Below the pieces are notes generated by a model. It searched no databases and was not told the origin of the DNA. It was given only the letters and a program-made list of their open reading frames with translations. The position numbers were made by a program, and so were the translations under genes. Below, in pieces: positions 27,168 through 34,256 of a stretch of 64,000 nt of DNA; the stretch's first letter is position 1; each line of letters opens with the position of its first letter. The stretch covers positions 1 to 64,000 of the forward strand of contig NZ_BEWC01000006.1 in assembly GCF_003112575.1 (NCBI RefSeq), read 5' to 3'. Source of the stretch: Streptomyces ardesiacus. GTDB taxonomy: Bacteria > Actinomycetota > Actinomycetes > Streptomycetales > Streptomycetaceae.

Positions 27168-28694
27168 TCATGCGGCCTCCGTACGGTCCGCGGCCATGCC
27201 CGCCGCGTCCAGCAGCGCCGTGCCGACGATGAGGTCGGCGCCGCCGAACTCGGGGTCGTCCAGCTCGGTGCCGTCGTCCACGGCGAACAGCAGCTTCGGC
27301 TCGCCCTGGCGGTAGGCGGTGCCGACCGGCGGGCTGGCCGCGTGGACGGCGAGCAGGGCCACGAGGTACGGCAGGTCCGCGTCCCGTTCGCGGGCGTCGG
27401 CCAGCAGTCCCGACAGGCGGCGCGGGGCGTCGTGCGGCAGGTCGAGCAGCTCCATGGCGGCCGCGAGCTGTTCCTCGCTGAATCGGCTGTCGTCCGGGGT
27501 GGCGATCAGGTCGGGCTCCGGCATCTCGGCGCCCAGGTGCTCCCGCTCCACCGGCGGGGTCAGGAGCAGGTCGACGAGGTCGCCGACCCGGACGGAGACG
27601 GGCGTGCGCAGGCCGGTGCCGCGGGCGAAGAAGGCGTCGGTGACGCGCAGCGCTCTCTCCACGGGCAGCGGCAGCACGGGGGCGACGAGGTGGCCGTACA
27701 GGTCGAGGCCGGAGGTGGTCAGGGGGGTCGCGAAGGCCTGCCGGTCCTGTTCCGCGCGAAAGAGCGGGCCCGCTTCCAGGAGGCGGGACTGGAGCTGGGT
27801 GTGGCGGCGGATGCAGTCCTTGACGATGTCGACCAGCTCGGCTGCGCGGCGCTTGTGCTCGGCGTCCTCGGTCTCGTCGCGGGCCTTGCGGATGTTGGTG
27901 AGGATCGCGTTCTCGTGGCGGTACCGGTCGGCGACGTGGTCCAGGGCCTCGGCGATCATGTCGGGGACGGCGGTGAGCCAGTCCACCGCGCGGACGTTGC
28001 GCCGGGTGGCGTCCAGGGCCCTGCGCAGCGTCTCGGAGTACTGCACGGTCCGGTACCGGGCCTGTTCGGCGGCCAGTTGGGCGTCGGCGAGGCGACCGCG
28101 GCTGATCAACACCTCGAGCTTGACCTCGGCGGCGATCTGGGCGCTGGTGACGTCGGTGTCCAGGGCGCCGACGAGGACGTTGACCGCTTCGTCGGTGGTG
28201 CGCAGGTAGACGGTGCCGCCGGGGCCGGGGACCTCTTCGAGGAGCTTGAAGTCGTAGTCCCGGCGCACATAGGTGCCGTCCGGTCCGAAGGTGCCGTACA
28301 CCGCGCGGAAGCCGCGGTCGACGCTGCCGACGTTGATCAGGTTCTCCAGGACCCAGCGGGCCACCCGCTCGTGCTCGGCGGCGGGGCGGTGCGGGGCCTG
28401 GGCGGCGACGCGCGGGATGAGCCTGGCCACTATCTGGTCGTGGTCGGCGCCCGTGTCGAAGTCCATGTTCAGCGTGACGAGGTCGATGGCGGCGAGGGCG
28501 ACCTCCGCCATGCCGTACACCGAGTACTCACCGGCGAGGTTGGCCTTGCGTGCGTCGAGGTCGTGCAGCGGCGCGGTGCAGGCGAGCGCGCGCAGCCGCC
28601 GCGCCAGCCCCTCGTCGGCGGCCGGGCCCGGGGCGGGGCGCGGCCCCGCGCCGAGCTGGGGCGGAACGCTGTCCGTCGATGCAGGCGAAGTCAC
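27168..28694 (-). CDS. MukF/JetA-like kleisin subunit (candidate)
   Basis: A 508-residue helical protein and first gene of the SMC-like cassette. After an N-terminal winged-helix-like region, the segment YLRTTDEAVNVLVGAL followed by EVKLEVLISRGRLADAQLAA resembles the part of JetA/MksF proteins where a conserved LTxEG-type motif precedes a helix-rich arm. Long helices (NILTNIRKARDE-type, residues about 240-300) and a C-terminal compact domain follow, as expected for a kleisin bridging SMC heads. The GTG at 28694 is chosen: TAGTCT ends 7 bases upstream, pointing to a leaderless message. An ATG at 28724 would add 10 residues but has no ribosome site. Enzyme activity is not expected. Confidence 0.6.
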   Translation of the reverse strand: MTSPASTDSVPPQLGAGPRPAPGPAADEGLARRLRALACTAPLHDLDARKANLAGEYSVYGMAEVALAAIDLVTLNMDFDTGADHDQIVARLIPRVAAQAPHRPAAEHERVARWVLENLINVGSVDRGFRAVYGTFGPDGTYVRRDYDFKLLEEVPGPGGTVYLRTTDEAVNVLVGALDTDVTSAQIAAEVKLEVLISRGRLADAQLAAEQARYRTVQYSETLRRALDATRRNVRAVDWLTAVPDMIAEALDHVADRYRHENAILTNIRKARDETEDAEHKRRAAELVDIVKDCIRRHTQLQSRLLEAGPLFRAEQDRQAFATPLTTSGLDLYGHLVAPVLPLPVERALRVTDAFFARGTGLRTPVSVRVGDLVDLLLTPPVEREHLGAEMPEPDLIATPDDSRFSEEQLAAAMELLDLPHDAPRRLSGLLADARERDADLPYLVALLAVHAASPPVGTAYRQGEPKLLFAVDDGTELDDPEFGGADLIVGTALLDAAGMAADRTEAA

Positions 28695-28786
28695 GGTGCA
28701 CAGACTAGGTCCTCGGTCTGACATCGGCCCAAACGGCGCAGATCTGCCCCGGGAGGCACGGGGACGGGCGGCCGGACGGCCCGGGC

Positions 28787-29482
28787 CTACGCGTCGTCCC
28801 CGACGCGCCGCAGGTAGACCTCCACGACGCGCTCGAGCGAGTTGTCGAGGTAGACCGCGAGCATGTGCGCCGCCTCCTCCCGCTCCCCGTTCTCCAGGGT
28901 CTTGAGGAGTTCCGCGTTCTTGGCGATGTACGGCTCGTGCAGGCGCCGCGGGTCGTCCACGACGTGGAAGGCGAGGCGCAGTTCGGCGAAGACGCTGCGC
29001 ATCAGTTCGTCGGTGCGTTCGCTGCCGGCGAGGGCGACCAGTTCCCGGTGGAAGTGGATGTTGGCCGTACCCACGCCTTTCCAGTCGCCCTCACCGGCCG
29101 ACCGGCGCCCGGCCTCGACGGCTTCGGCGAGCCCGCCCAGCCGGTACGGCGGCTCGCCGAGGCCGCGGACGACGGCGCACTCGACGAGGGAGCGGGTGCG
29201 GTAGATGTCCTCGACGTCCTCGACGGTCAGGACGCGGACGAAGACGCCCCGGTTCAGTTCGTGGACGAGCAGGCGTTCGTGGGTGAGCAGGCGGAACGAC
29301 TCGCGCAGGGTGTTGCGGGAGACGCCGAGGGCGCCGCCGATGCTGTCCTCCGAGAGCCGGGTTCCGGGCGGGAAGTAGCCCTCGGCTATCCGGCTCCTGA
29401 GGATGTCCGAGACCCGCTCGGCGGTACTGGTCCGCCCGAGGAGGGCACGGTCGCCGGCCAGTCCCGTCAACTGCTCTGCCAT
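28787..29482 (-). CDS. GntR-family transcriptional regulator (FCD/FadR subfamily)
   Basis: A 231-residue repressor-type protein. The N-terminal winged helix-turn-helix covers about residues 15-85, with recognition region GGALGVSRNTLRESFRLL. The C-terminal all-helical FCD ligand domain has the metal-binding pattern expected for this subfamily (FHRELVALAGS, and a late His in EEAAHMLAVYLDNS). The inducer is unknown; it is probably a small acid. ATG 29482 is adopted although the ribosome site is weak. It lies upstream of, and on the same strand as, the SMC-like cassette, with 92 bases between, and may be independent. A matching operator lies about 55 bases before the start. Confidence 0.92.
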   Translation of the reverse strand: MAEQLTGLAGDRALLGRTSTAERVSDILRSRIAEGYFPPGTRLSEDSIGGALGVSRNTLRESFRLLTHERLLVHELNRGVFVRVLTVEDVEDIYRTRSLVECAVVRGLGEPPYRLGGLAEAVEAGRRSAGEGDWKGVGTANIHFHRELVALAGSERTDELMRSVFAELRLAFHVVDDPRRLHEPYIAKNAELLKTLENGEREEAAHMLAVYLDNSLERVVEVYLRRVGDDA

Positions 29483-29531
29483 GCCGGGATTCAATCGCAG
29501 ATGCGAGGACGAAACAATAGGGGTATCGAGG

Positions 29532-29546
29532 GATCGTTGAACGATC
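29532..29546. promoter_or_regulatory. Candidate operator of the GntR regulator
   Basis: GATCGTTGAACGATC is a perfect inverted repeat (7+1+7). Its core TCGTTGAACGA (29534-29544) fits the TNGTNNNACNA pattern reported for FadR/FCD-type GntR proteins. On the minus strand it lies at -35 distance upstream of a TATTGT hexamer (about 29518-29523), so a bound regulator would block its own promoter. Confidence 0.6.
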
Positions 29547-29633
29547 GAGCGGGCCCGGGGCCCGGCGGGGCGCCCGGGCCTGCCGTGCTTCACGCGCTCG
29601 GGGAGAGGGCCGCCCGCGACGGCGGTGCGGCGC

Positions 29634-31058
29634 TCACACGGCCGGCGCGTCCGCGTCCGGGCCGAAGCGGCTGCGCACCGCCGTCTGGACCTCGTCCTCC
29701 TCGGCCGGGTCGCTGGCGAGTCTGCGCAGCCGTTCCACGACGCGGTTGTCGCCGGTCTCGGCGTGGCGGGCGGCGAGTTCGCGGGTGGTCTCCTCGCAGT
29801 CCCACAGGCACTCGACGGCGAAGCCCGCCGCGAAGGACGGATCGGTGGCGGCCAGCGCGCGGGCGGCCCGGCCGCGCAGGTGGGAGGAGGCGGTCTCGCG
29901 GTAGATGTGGCGCAGTACGGGGGCGGCGCAGGCGATGCCGAGCCGTCCGGTGCCGTCGACGAGGGTCCACAGGGTCGGCGCATCGGGGCCTTCACCGCGT
30001 ACCGCCTCGCGCAGCGCGGCGAGGACGAGATCGCGGTCCTGGGCGGCGCCCCGGCAGGCCAGCACGCGCCCGGCGGCGGCCCCCAGGGCGTCGGGCCGGT
30101 GCACCCAGCCGCGGGCCCGGTCGACGGCGGCGGGGCCGCGCATCCGCTCGTAGGCGGCGACGGCGCCCTCCACGACCGGGGCGGAGCCGGTGGCCACGGC
30201 CCCCTCGATCAGGTCGAGGACGTCCGGGTCGTCGCTGTCGGCGAGATAGCGCAGGGCGGTGCAGCGGGCGCCCTCGGTGCCGGACCGCGCCGCCTCGACG
30301 ATCTCGGGGCGGTCCTCGGGGCCGGCGACGGCCGTGAGGCAGCGGGCGGCCGGCACATGGAGCGGGGTGCCGCGCTCGACGCCCTGCTCGGCCCACTCGA
30401 ACACGGCCCGCACGCTCCAGCCGGGACGCGGCCCGGTGGAGTTCATCTGGCGCTGCCAGCGGTCGAAGCAGCCCGTCTCCTGGGCGGCACGCACGCGCGT
30501 GGCGATCGATTCGCGGGGGTCGTCGGCCCACAGGCGCCAGGGCCGGGGTTCGAAGGCCTCCCGCATCGCGACGGCGAGTTCGGCCTCGCCCTCGGCGTCG
30601 CGCGGGAAGCGGGCGAGCACGGGGGCGGCGAGGGCGCGCAGACCGGCGTCGTCGTCGCGCAGCGCCAGTTCGTCCAGGGCCCACGCCCAGTTGACGCCGT
30701 GAGCGGCGTACCGGCGCAGCAACTGGAGCGCGTCCAGCCTGCCGTAGGAGGCGAGGTGGCCCAGGACCGCGAGGGCCAGCCCGGTGCGCGACTCGTCGGC
30801 GTCCAGGACGTCCTCGGGGTCGAACAGGTGGGCCTCGACCGCGTCCAGCTCGCCGTCCAGGTCGAGGTAGAGGCGGGCGTAGTAGAGGGAGCGGTTCTCG
30901 ACCTGCCAGTCGTGGCGGGGGTCGTGGAGCACACAGTGGTTCAGCGCCGCGAGCGCTTCGGCGCGCGGAGCGGTGAGCGCGTGCAGCGTGCCGTCGCCGC
31001 GACCCCGCTGAAGCAGGCCGAGCAGCGTGCCGCTGGGCGCTATGACCGGATCGAACAT
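29634..31058 (-). CDS. HEAT-repeat-like protein
   Basis: A 474-residue soluble protein built of helical pairs typical of HEAT or PBS-lyase repeats, for example ALRYLADSDDPDVLDLIEGA, RAARALAATDPSFAAGFAVECL and ALAVLGHLASYGRLDALQLL. It probably acts as a binding scaffold. No catalytic residues can be seen. ATG 31058 (MFDPVIAPS) is preferred to an upstream in-frame ATG because GTGAGG sits at a suitable distance. A tiny reading frame with a strong ribosome site lies just upstream (31105-31164). The ankyrin gene 335 bases further upstream on the same strand is another protein-interaction gene. Confidence 0.82.
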   Translation of the reverse strand: MFDPVIAPSGTLLGLLQRGRGDGTLHALTAPRAEALAALNHCVLHDPRHDWQVENRSLYYARLYLDLDGELDAVEAHLFDPEDVLDADESRTGLALAVLGHLASYGRLDALQLLRRYAAHGVNWAWALDELALRDDDAGLRALAAPVLARFPRDAEGEAELAVAMREAFEPRPWRLWADDPRESIATRVRAAQETGCFDRWQRQMNSTGPRPGWSVRAVFEWAEQGVERGTPLHVPAARCLTAVAGPEDRPEIVEAARSGTEGARCTALRYLADSDDPDVLDLIEGAVATGSAPVVEGAVAAYERMRGPAAVDRARGWVHRPDALGAAAGRVLACRGAAQDRDLVLAALREAVRGEGPDAPTLWTLVDGTGRLGIACAAPVLRHIYRETASSHLRGRAARALAATDPSFAAGFAVECLWDCEETTRELAARHAETGDNRVVERLRRLASDPAEEDEVQTAVRSRFGPDADAPAV

Positions 31059-31104
31059 GGGAAACAGCCTCACATCAAGCGTCGACGCAACCGGGGAGCA
31101 CGCG

Positions 31105-31164
31105 TTACCTGGCCGTGCGCCAACACGTCGGAGCGCCCGCCGTCTCTTGCTTGCTGAAAGCCAT
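31105..31164 (-). CDS. Possible 19-residue leader or signal peptide
   Basis: The frame encodes MAFSKQETAGAPTCWRTAR and ends in TAA. It is preceded by GAGGCAGAGGAAC, one of the best ribosome sites in the neighbourhood, at good spacing. It ends 46 bases before the start of the HEAT-repeat gene. It could be a leader peptide, a small secreted-type peptide precursor or chance. Codon bias cannot be judged at this length. Confidence 0.3.
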   Translation of the reverse strand: MAFSKQETAGAPTCWRTAR

Positions 31165-31192
31165 GTTCCTCTGCCTCTCGTCGGTGGCCCTT

Positions 31193-31213
31193 GCGGGCCG
31201 TGTCACGGCCCGC
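31193..31213. repeat. 21-base palindrome upstream of the 19-codon frame
   Basis: GCGGGCCGTG and CACGGCCCGC form a perfect 10+1+10 inverted repeat. The one-base spacer favours a protein-binding operator over an RNA hairpin. It lies 29 bases upstream of the small frame and about 135 bases before the HEAT-repeat gene. Confidence 0.5.
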
Positions 31214-31292
31214 GCGGTGCGGCAACATCTGCCCAGCCATCACGTCCGTGAACCACGTCGTCATGATGACCCGGCGGTCACATCTGCCGCGA

Positions 31293-31304
31293 CCGAAATT
31301 TCGG
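31293..31304. repeat. 12-base palindrome CCGAAATTTCGG
   Basis: A perfect AT-centred palindrome in an otherwise GC-rich spacer between the ankyrin and HEAT genes. It may be a second operator; no known regulator consensus was recognised. Confidence 0.35.
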
Positions 31305-31392
31305 CGGCCCTGTACCGCCTCCCCCGTTTTCAGTGTTTTCCCTGGTCAGAAAGTGCGGAGCGGTCCCGGGCGGGTTCCGTTCCGCCGCCCCG

Positions 31393-31785
31393 TCACGAGG
31401 CGCCGAACAGCTCCAGCAGGTCCGTCCGGGCGAACATCCGCGCCGTGTCGACGGCCGACGGGGTGCCCGCCGCCGGGTCCGCGCCGGCCTCCAGAAGCGC
31501 CCTGGTCACTTCCGTCTCCCCCTTGAAGGCGGCTCCGGCGAGTGGCGTCTGCCCCCGGTCGTTGACCCGGTCGGCGTCGGCGCCGCGGGCGAGCAGCGCG
31601 CGCACCGCGTCGGCGTGGCCGTGGTAGGCGGCGAGCATGACGAGGGAGTCGCCGCGGTCGTTGGTGAGATCGGCCGGGACACCGGCGTCCACGTACGCCA
31701 CCAGCTCTTCGGTCCGCCCCTGCCGGGCCAGGTCGAAGATCTTGGTCGCCAGCTCCACGACCTCGGGGTCGGGGGCTTCACTCAT
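31393..31785 (-). CDS. Ankyrin-repeat protein
   Basis: A 130-residue protein with about three ankyrin repeats, clearest in DRGDSLVMLAAYHGHADAVRALLARGADAD and the next unit DRGQTPLAGAAFKGETEVTRALLEAGADPA. Such proteins bind partners and have no enzymatic role. It has no signal peptide or membrane segment. ATG 31785 has AGAGGTGG at 8 bases; an in-frame GTG further up is less likely. The upstream region (281 bases) is shared with a divergent small membrane protein gene. Some ankyrin proteins in bacteria pair with catalases or other enzymes, but none is adjacent here. Confidence 0.9.
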   Translation of the reverse strand: MSEAPDPEVVELATKIFDLARQGRTEELVAYVDAGVPADLTNDRGDSLVMLAAYHGHADAVRALLARGADADRVNDRGQTPLAGAAFKGETEVTRALLEAGADPAAGTPSAVDTARMFARTDLLELFGAS

Positions 31786-31984
31786 CGGCCGGACCACCTC
31801 TCACTGCACAGTCACTGCGAACGTGACGCCCGTCCTGAAGCCGACGGGCGCCGGGGACAACGTGTGCGCACGGCCACGAGCGGTGTGGCCGTGCGAGCGA
31901 ATCGCCAGGGTACTGGCTCGTGGGACACCCGAGCGGATCAAGGACCCCTCTGCCACCTGGGGCAATTCTCGCGAATTTCCCCCA

Positions 31985-32012
31985 TTTGCACCTTTTATCG
32001 TATGGATACATG
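31985..32012 (+). promoter_or_regulatory. Candidate promoter for the small membrane protein/FtsK-like pair
   Basis: TTTGCA (31985-31990) and TACATG (32007-32012) are 16 bases apart in a locally AT-rich stretch. This lies 55 bases before the start of the small membrane protein gene. Both hexamers are imperfect. Confidence 0.35.
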
Positions 32013-32066
32013 CTGTGAGCCTGGCAGTACTCATGGTGACTGTCCCCGTGAACCAGGAGAACTCAC

Positions 32067-32261
32067 ATGATCCTCTCGATCTCCGGCGTCGTCCTGCTCG
32101 GCGTCGTCGTCTTCATCTTCTTCCGCAAGGACGGCCTCAAGGCCTCGCACCTGCTGGTCGCCGTTCTCTTCGGGTTCTACCTCGCGAGTACGGCCATCGC
32201 CCCGAGCATCAAGGCGGGCGGCGAGAGCCTGGCGGGTCTCCTCGGCGGCATCAAGTTCTGA
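32067..32261 (+). CDS. Small membrane protein (64 residues)
   Basis: Two membrane segments (ILSISGVVLLGVVVFIFF and a second, HLLVAVLFGFYLASTAIA) are joined by the short basic loop RKDGLKAS, followed by a Gly-rich tail AGGESLAGLLGGIKF. No family name is known to me. The ribosome site CCAGGAGAA is strong. The FtsK-like gene begins 52 bases downstream on the same strand, so the two are probably co-transcribed, and the protein may be a partner or stabiliser of that membrane protein. Confidence 0.85.
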   Translation: MILSISGVVLLGVVVFIFFRKDGLKASHLLVAVLFGFYLASTAIAPSIKAGGESLAGLLGGIKF

Positions 32262-32313
32262 CGACCCGCTCCCCCGCCCGACATCCGCACGTACGCACCT
32301 CCAGGAGGCAGCA

Positions 32314-34077
32314 GTGGCCCGGCGGCCCCTCCCCCGCATTCTGAGCAACGGCGGCGCACAGCTCGCCCGGAGCCGGGAGCTGGCCCGGACGGCGGCCGAC
32401 GGCGCCACCGACGTCCTCCAGCCGCTGATCACGATCGCCCGCGGTCTGCGCCGCCTGGCCTCGGCCGCGGGGCGCAGGTGGACCGAGACCCCCAAGGACC
32501 GGCGCGGCGCGCTCCTGTTCCTGGTGGCCTCGGTGGTCCTGGTCGTGGCACTCGTGCCGTACGGTCCGCTGCTCGCCGTCGTCGTCCTGATGGCGGCGGC
32601 GGCCTGGCAGGGCAGGGACCGCACCCCGCCCGCGCCCGCGGCCCCCGACGACTCGCGGAGCCGGCGTCTGCAGTCGCTCTACGAGGCGCTGGTCCCGTAC
32701 TTCTCGATCGCCGAGGACCCCGACCCGCTGTACTCCCACGGCGGCGGGTGGGAGAAGGCCGTCCCGGCCCACGAGTTCGACGACGACGGCCGCGTCACCC
32801 ACCTGGTGATCCGCTACCCCGCCTACTTCACCGACGGCGAGGCGGAGTCCCGCGCCCGGATCGAGCACCTGCTCGCCACGAAGTCCGGGCGGGGCCGCGA
32901 GTACCGCTTCACCTGGGACGAGGAGGCCAACCACCTCGCCGTGGACGTGCTCCCCGCGCTCCCCACCGACATCGCCGCCCAGCGCTTCGTGACGGCGCCC
33001 GGCGAGACCGTCCTGGGCTTCACCGACCCGGCCGGCGTCCAGCGCACGCTCCCGCTCACCCACGGCGCGGAGCAGCGGGACGTGCCGCCGGTCGTCTGGC
33101 GCACCGGCATCCGCTCGACCGAGCCCCACCTGCTGGTCCTGGGACAGCCCGGCACCGGCACCTCCACCCTGCTGCGCTCGATCGCCCTCCAGGCGCTGCA
33201 CCACGGCGACCTGCTGATCGTGGACGGCGGCGGCACCGGGGAGTACGCCTGCCTGGTCGGCCGGGACGGCGTCCTGGCCGTGGAGTGCGGCCTCACCGGC
33301 GCGCTGACCAGCCTGGAGTGGGCCGCCGCGGAAACGGAACGGCGCCTCATCTCCGTGAACCGGGCCCGTCAGCAGGGCCTGGCGGCGCCGGACGACACCC
33401 GGCGTCCCCTGTGGGTCTTCCTGGACCGCCCCACCGCCTTCACCCACCTCGCGGAAACGGACGGCCGACGCGACCCGCAGACCCTGCTCCAGCTCCCGCT
33501 GCGGCACGGCCGGGCCGCGAACGTGACCGTGGTCGTCGCCGACCAGCTGGACGCCCTGGACGGCCTCACCGACGCCGTACGCCAGCACACGCGCGCGCGT
33601 GTCGTGCTCGGCCCGGCGAGCGTGGACGAGCTGACGACCGCGCTGGGCGCTCCCCCGCACACCACGCCCGTCGACCAGGTCCCGCCCGGGCGGGGGTACG
33701 CCCGCCTCGGCACCGGACCGGTGCACCGCCTCCAGGTGCCGGCCACCCCGGACCCCTACGACGACGCGACGAGCGAGGCGCACCGGCAGGCGGTGCTCGA
33801 CCTGCTCCCCCCGCGCACGACACCGGCGGACGGGGAACAGGCGCCCCTTCCGCCGGAGGCCAAGGCGGAGGCGGCGGCAGCGGAAGCGGAAGCGGAAGCG
33901 GCGGCCGAAGCGAAAGCCGTCTCCATGGAGAAGAGGGACGCCCCAGCCCCGGCCCCGGTGACCGCGGGCGAGCCGGACGGGGCCGCGACGAACGCGGAGC
34001 CGGCGGGGCCGCCGGCGGCCGAGCCGGCTCCGTCTGAGCCGGTCCCGGCCAAGGCGGTCGCTGCGGAGACCTCCTGA
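32314..34077 (+). CDS. FtsK/SpoIIIE-like membrane protein with degenerate ATPase motifs
   Basis: A 587-residue protein. After a basic N-terminus, two close membrane segments (about 68-95, ALLFLVASVVLVVALVPYGPLLAVVVLMAA) anchor it, followed by an FtsK-type motor fold. The P-loop reads GQPGTGTST (277-285): the essential lysine is Thr283. The Walker B equivalent is WVFLDRPTAF, with Arg after the Asp (D371). It therefore probably does not hydrolyse ATP. The last 90 residues are Ala/Glu/Pro-rich. The start is GTG 32314 with AGGAGG in front. FtsK-type proteins move DNA or substrates across septa; a structural or assembly role is the more likely one here. Confidence 0.82.
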   Translation: MARRPLPRILSNGGAQLARSRELARTAADGATDVLQPLITIARGLRRLASAAGRRWTETPKDRRGALLFLVASVVLVVALVPYGPLLAVVVLMAAAAWQGRDRTPPAPAAPDDSRSRRLQSLYEALVPYFSIAEDPDPLYSHGGGWEKAVPAHEFDDDGRVTHLVIRYPAYFTDGEAESRARIEHLLATKSGRGREYRFTWDEEANHLAVDVLPALPTDIAAQRFVTAPGETVLGFTDPAGVQRTLPLTHGAEQRDVPPVVWRTGIRSTEPHLLVLGQPGTGTSTLLRSIALQALHHGDLLIVDGGGTGEYACLVGRDGVLAVECGLTGALTSLEWAAAETERRLISVNRARQQGLAAPDDTRRPLWVFLDRPTAFTHLAETDGRRDPQTLLQLPLRHGRAANVTVVVADQLDALDGLTDAVRQHTRARVVLGPASVDELTTALGAPPHTTPVDQVPPGRGYARLGTGPVHRLQVPATPDPYDDATSEAHRQAVLDLLPPRTTPADGEQAPLPPEAKAEAAAAEAEAEAAAEAKAVSMEKRDAPAPAPVTAGEPDGAATNAEPAGPPAAEPAPSEPVPAKAVAAETS

Positions 34078-34082
34078 CACGC

Positions 34083-34121
34083 GGGCCGGGGCCGGCGCGA
34101 CCCACCGCGCCGCCCCGGCCC
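34083..34121. terminator. Strong hairpin terminator between convergent genes
   Basis: Left arm 34083-34099 and right arm 34106-34121 pair over about 16 positions with one bulged C, around a six-base loop. It starts 5 bases after the FtsK-like stop. The remaining 135 bases up to the MocR gene end are GC-rich without a gene. Confidence 0.7.
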
Positions 34122-34256
34122 CCTCGCGTCCGCGAACACCGGCGGCCGGAGCGCGTCGGCGCCGTCCCGAGTGCGACGGCCCTCCGGGCCGGGCTCCGCC
34201 GGCCGGGGCGCACGAGCGCCGGTGGTGCGCCCACGGCCCGCTCCGCCGGAGGGTCC

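Noticed and set aside
31070..31264. A 64-codon minus-strand frame upstream of the HEAT-repeat gene
   Set aside because: Basic random-looking composition with no ribosome site; it overlaps the better-supported 19-codon frame in another phase.
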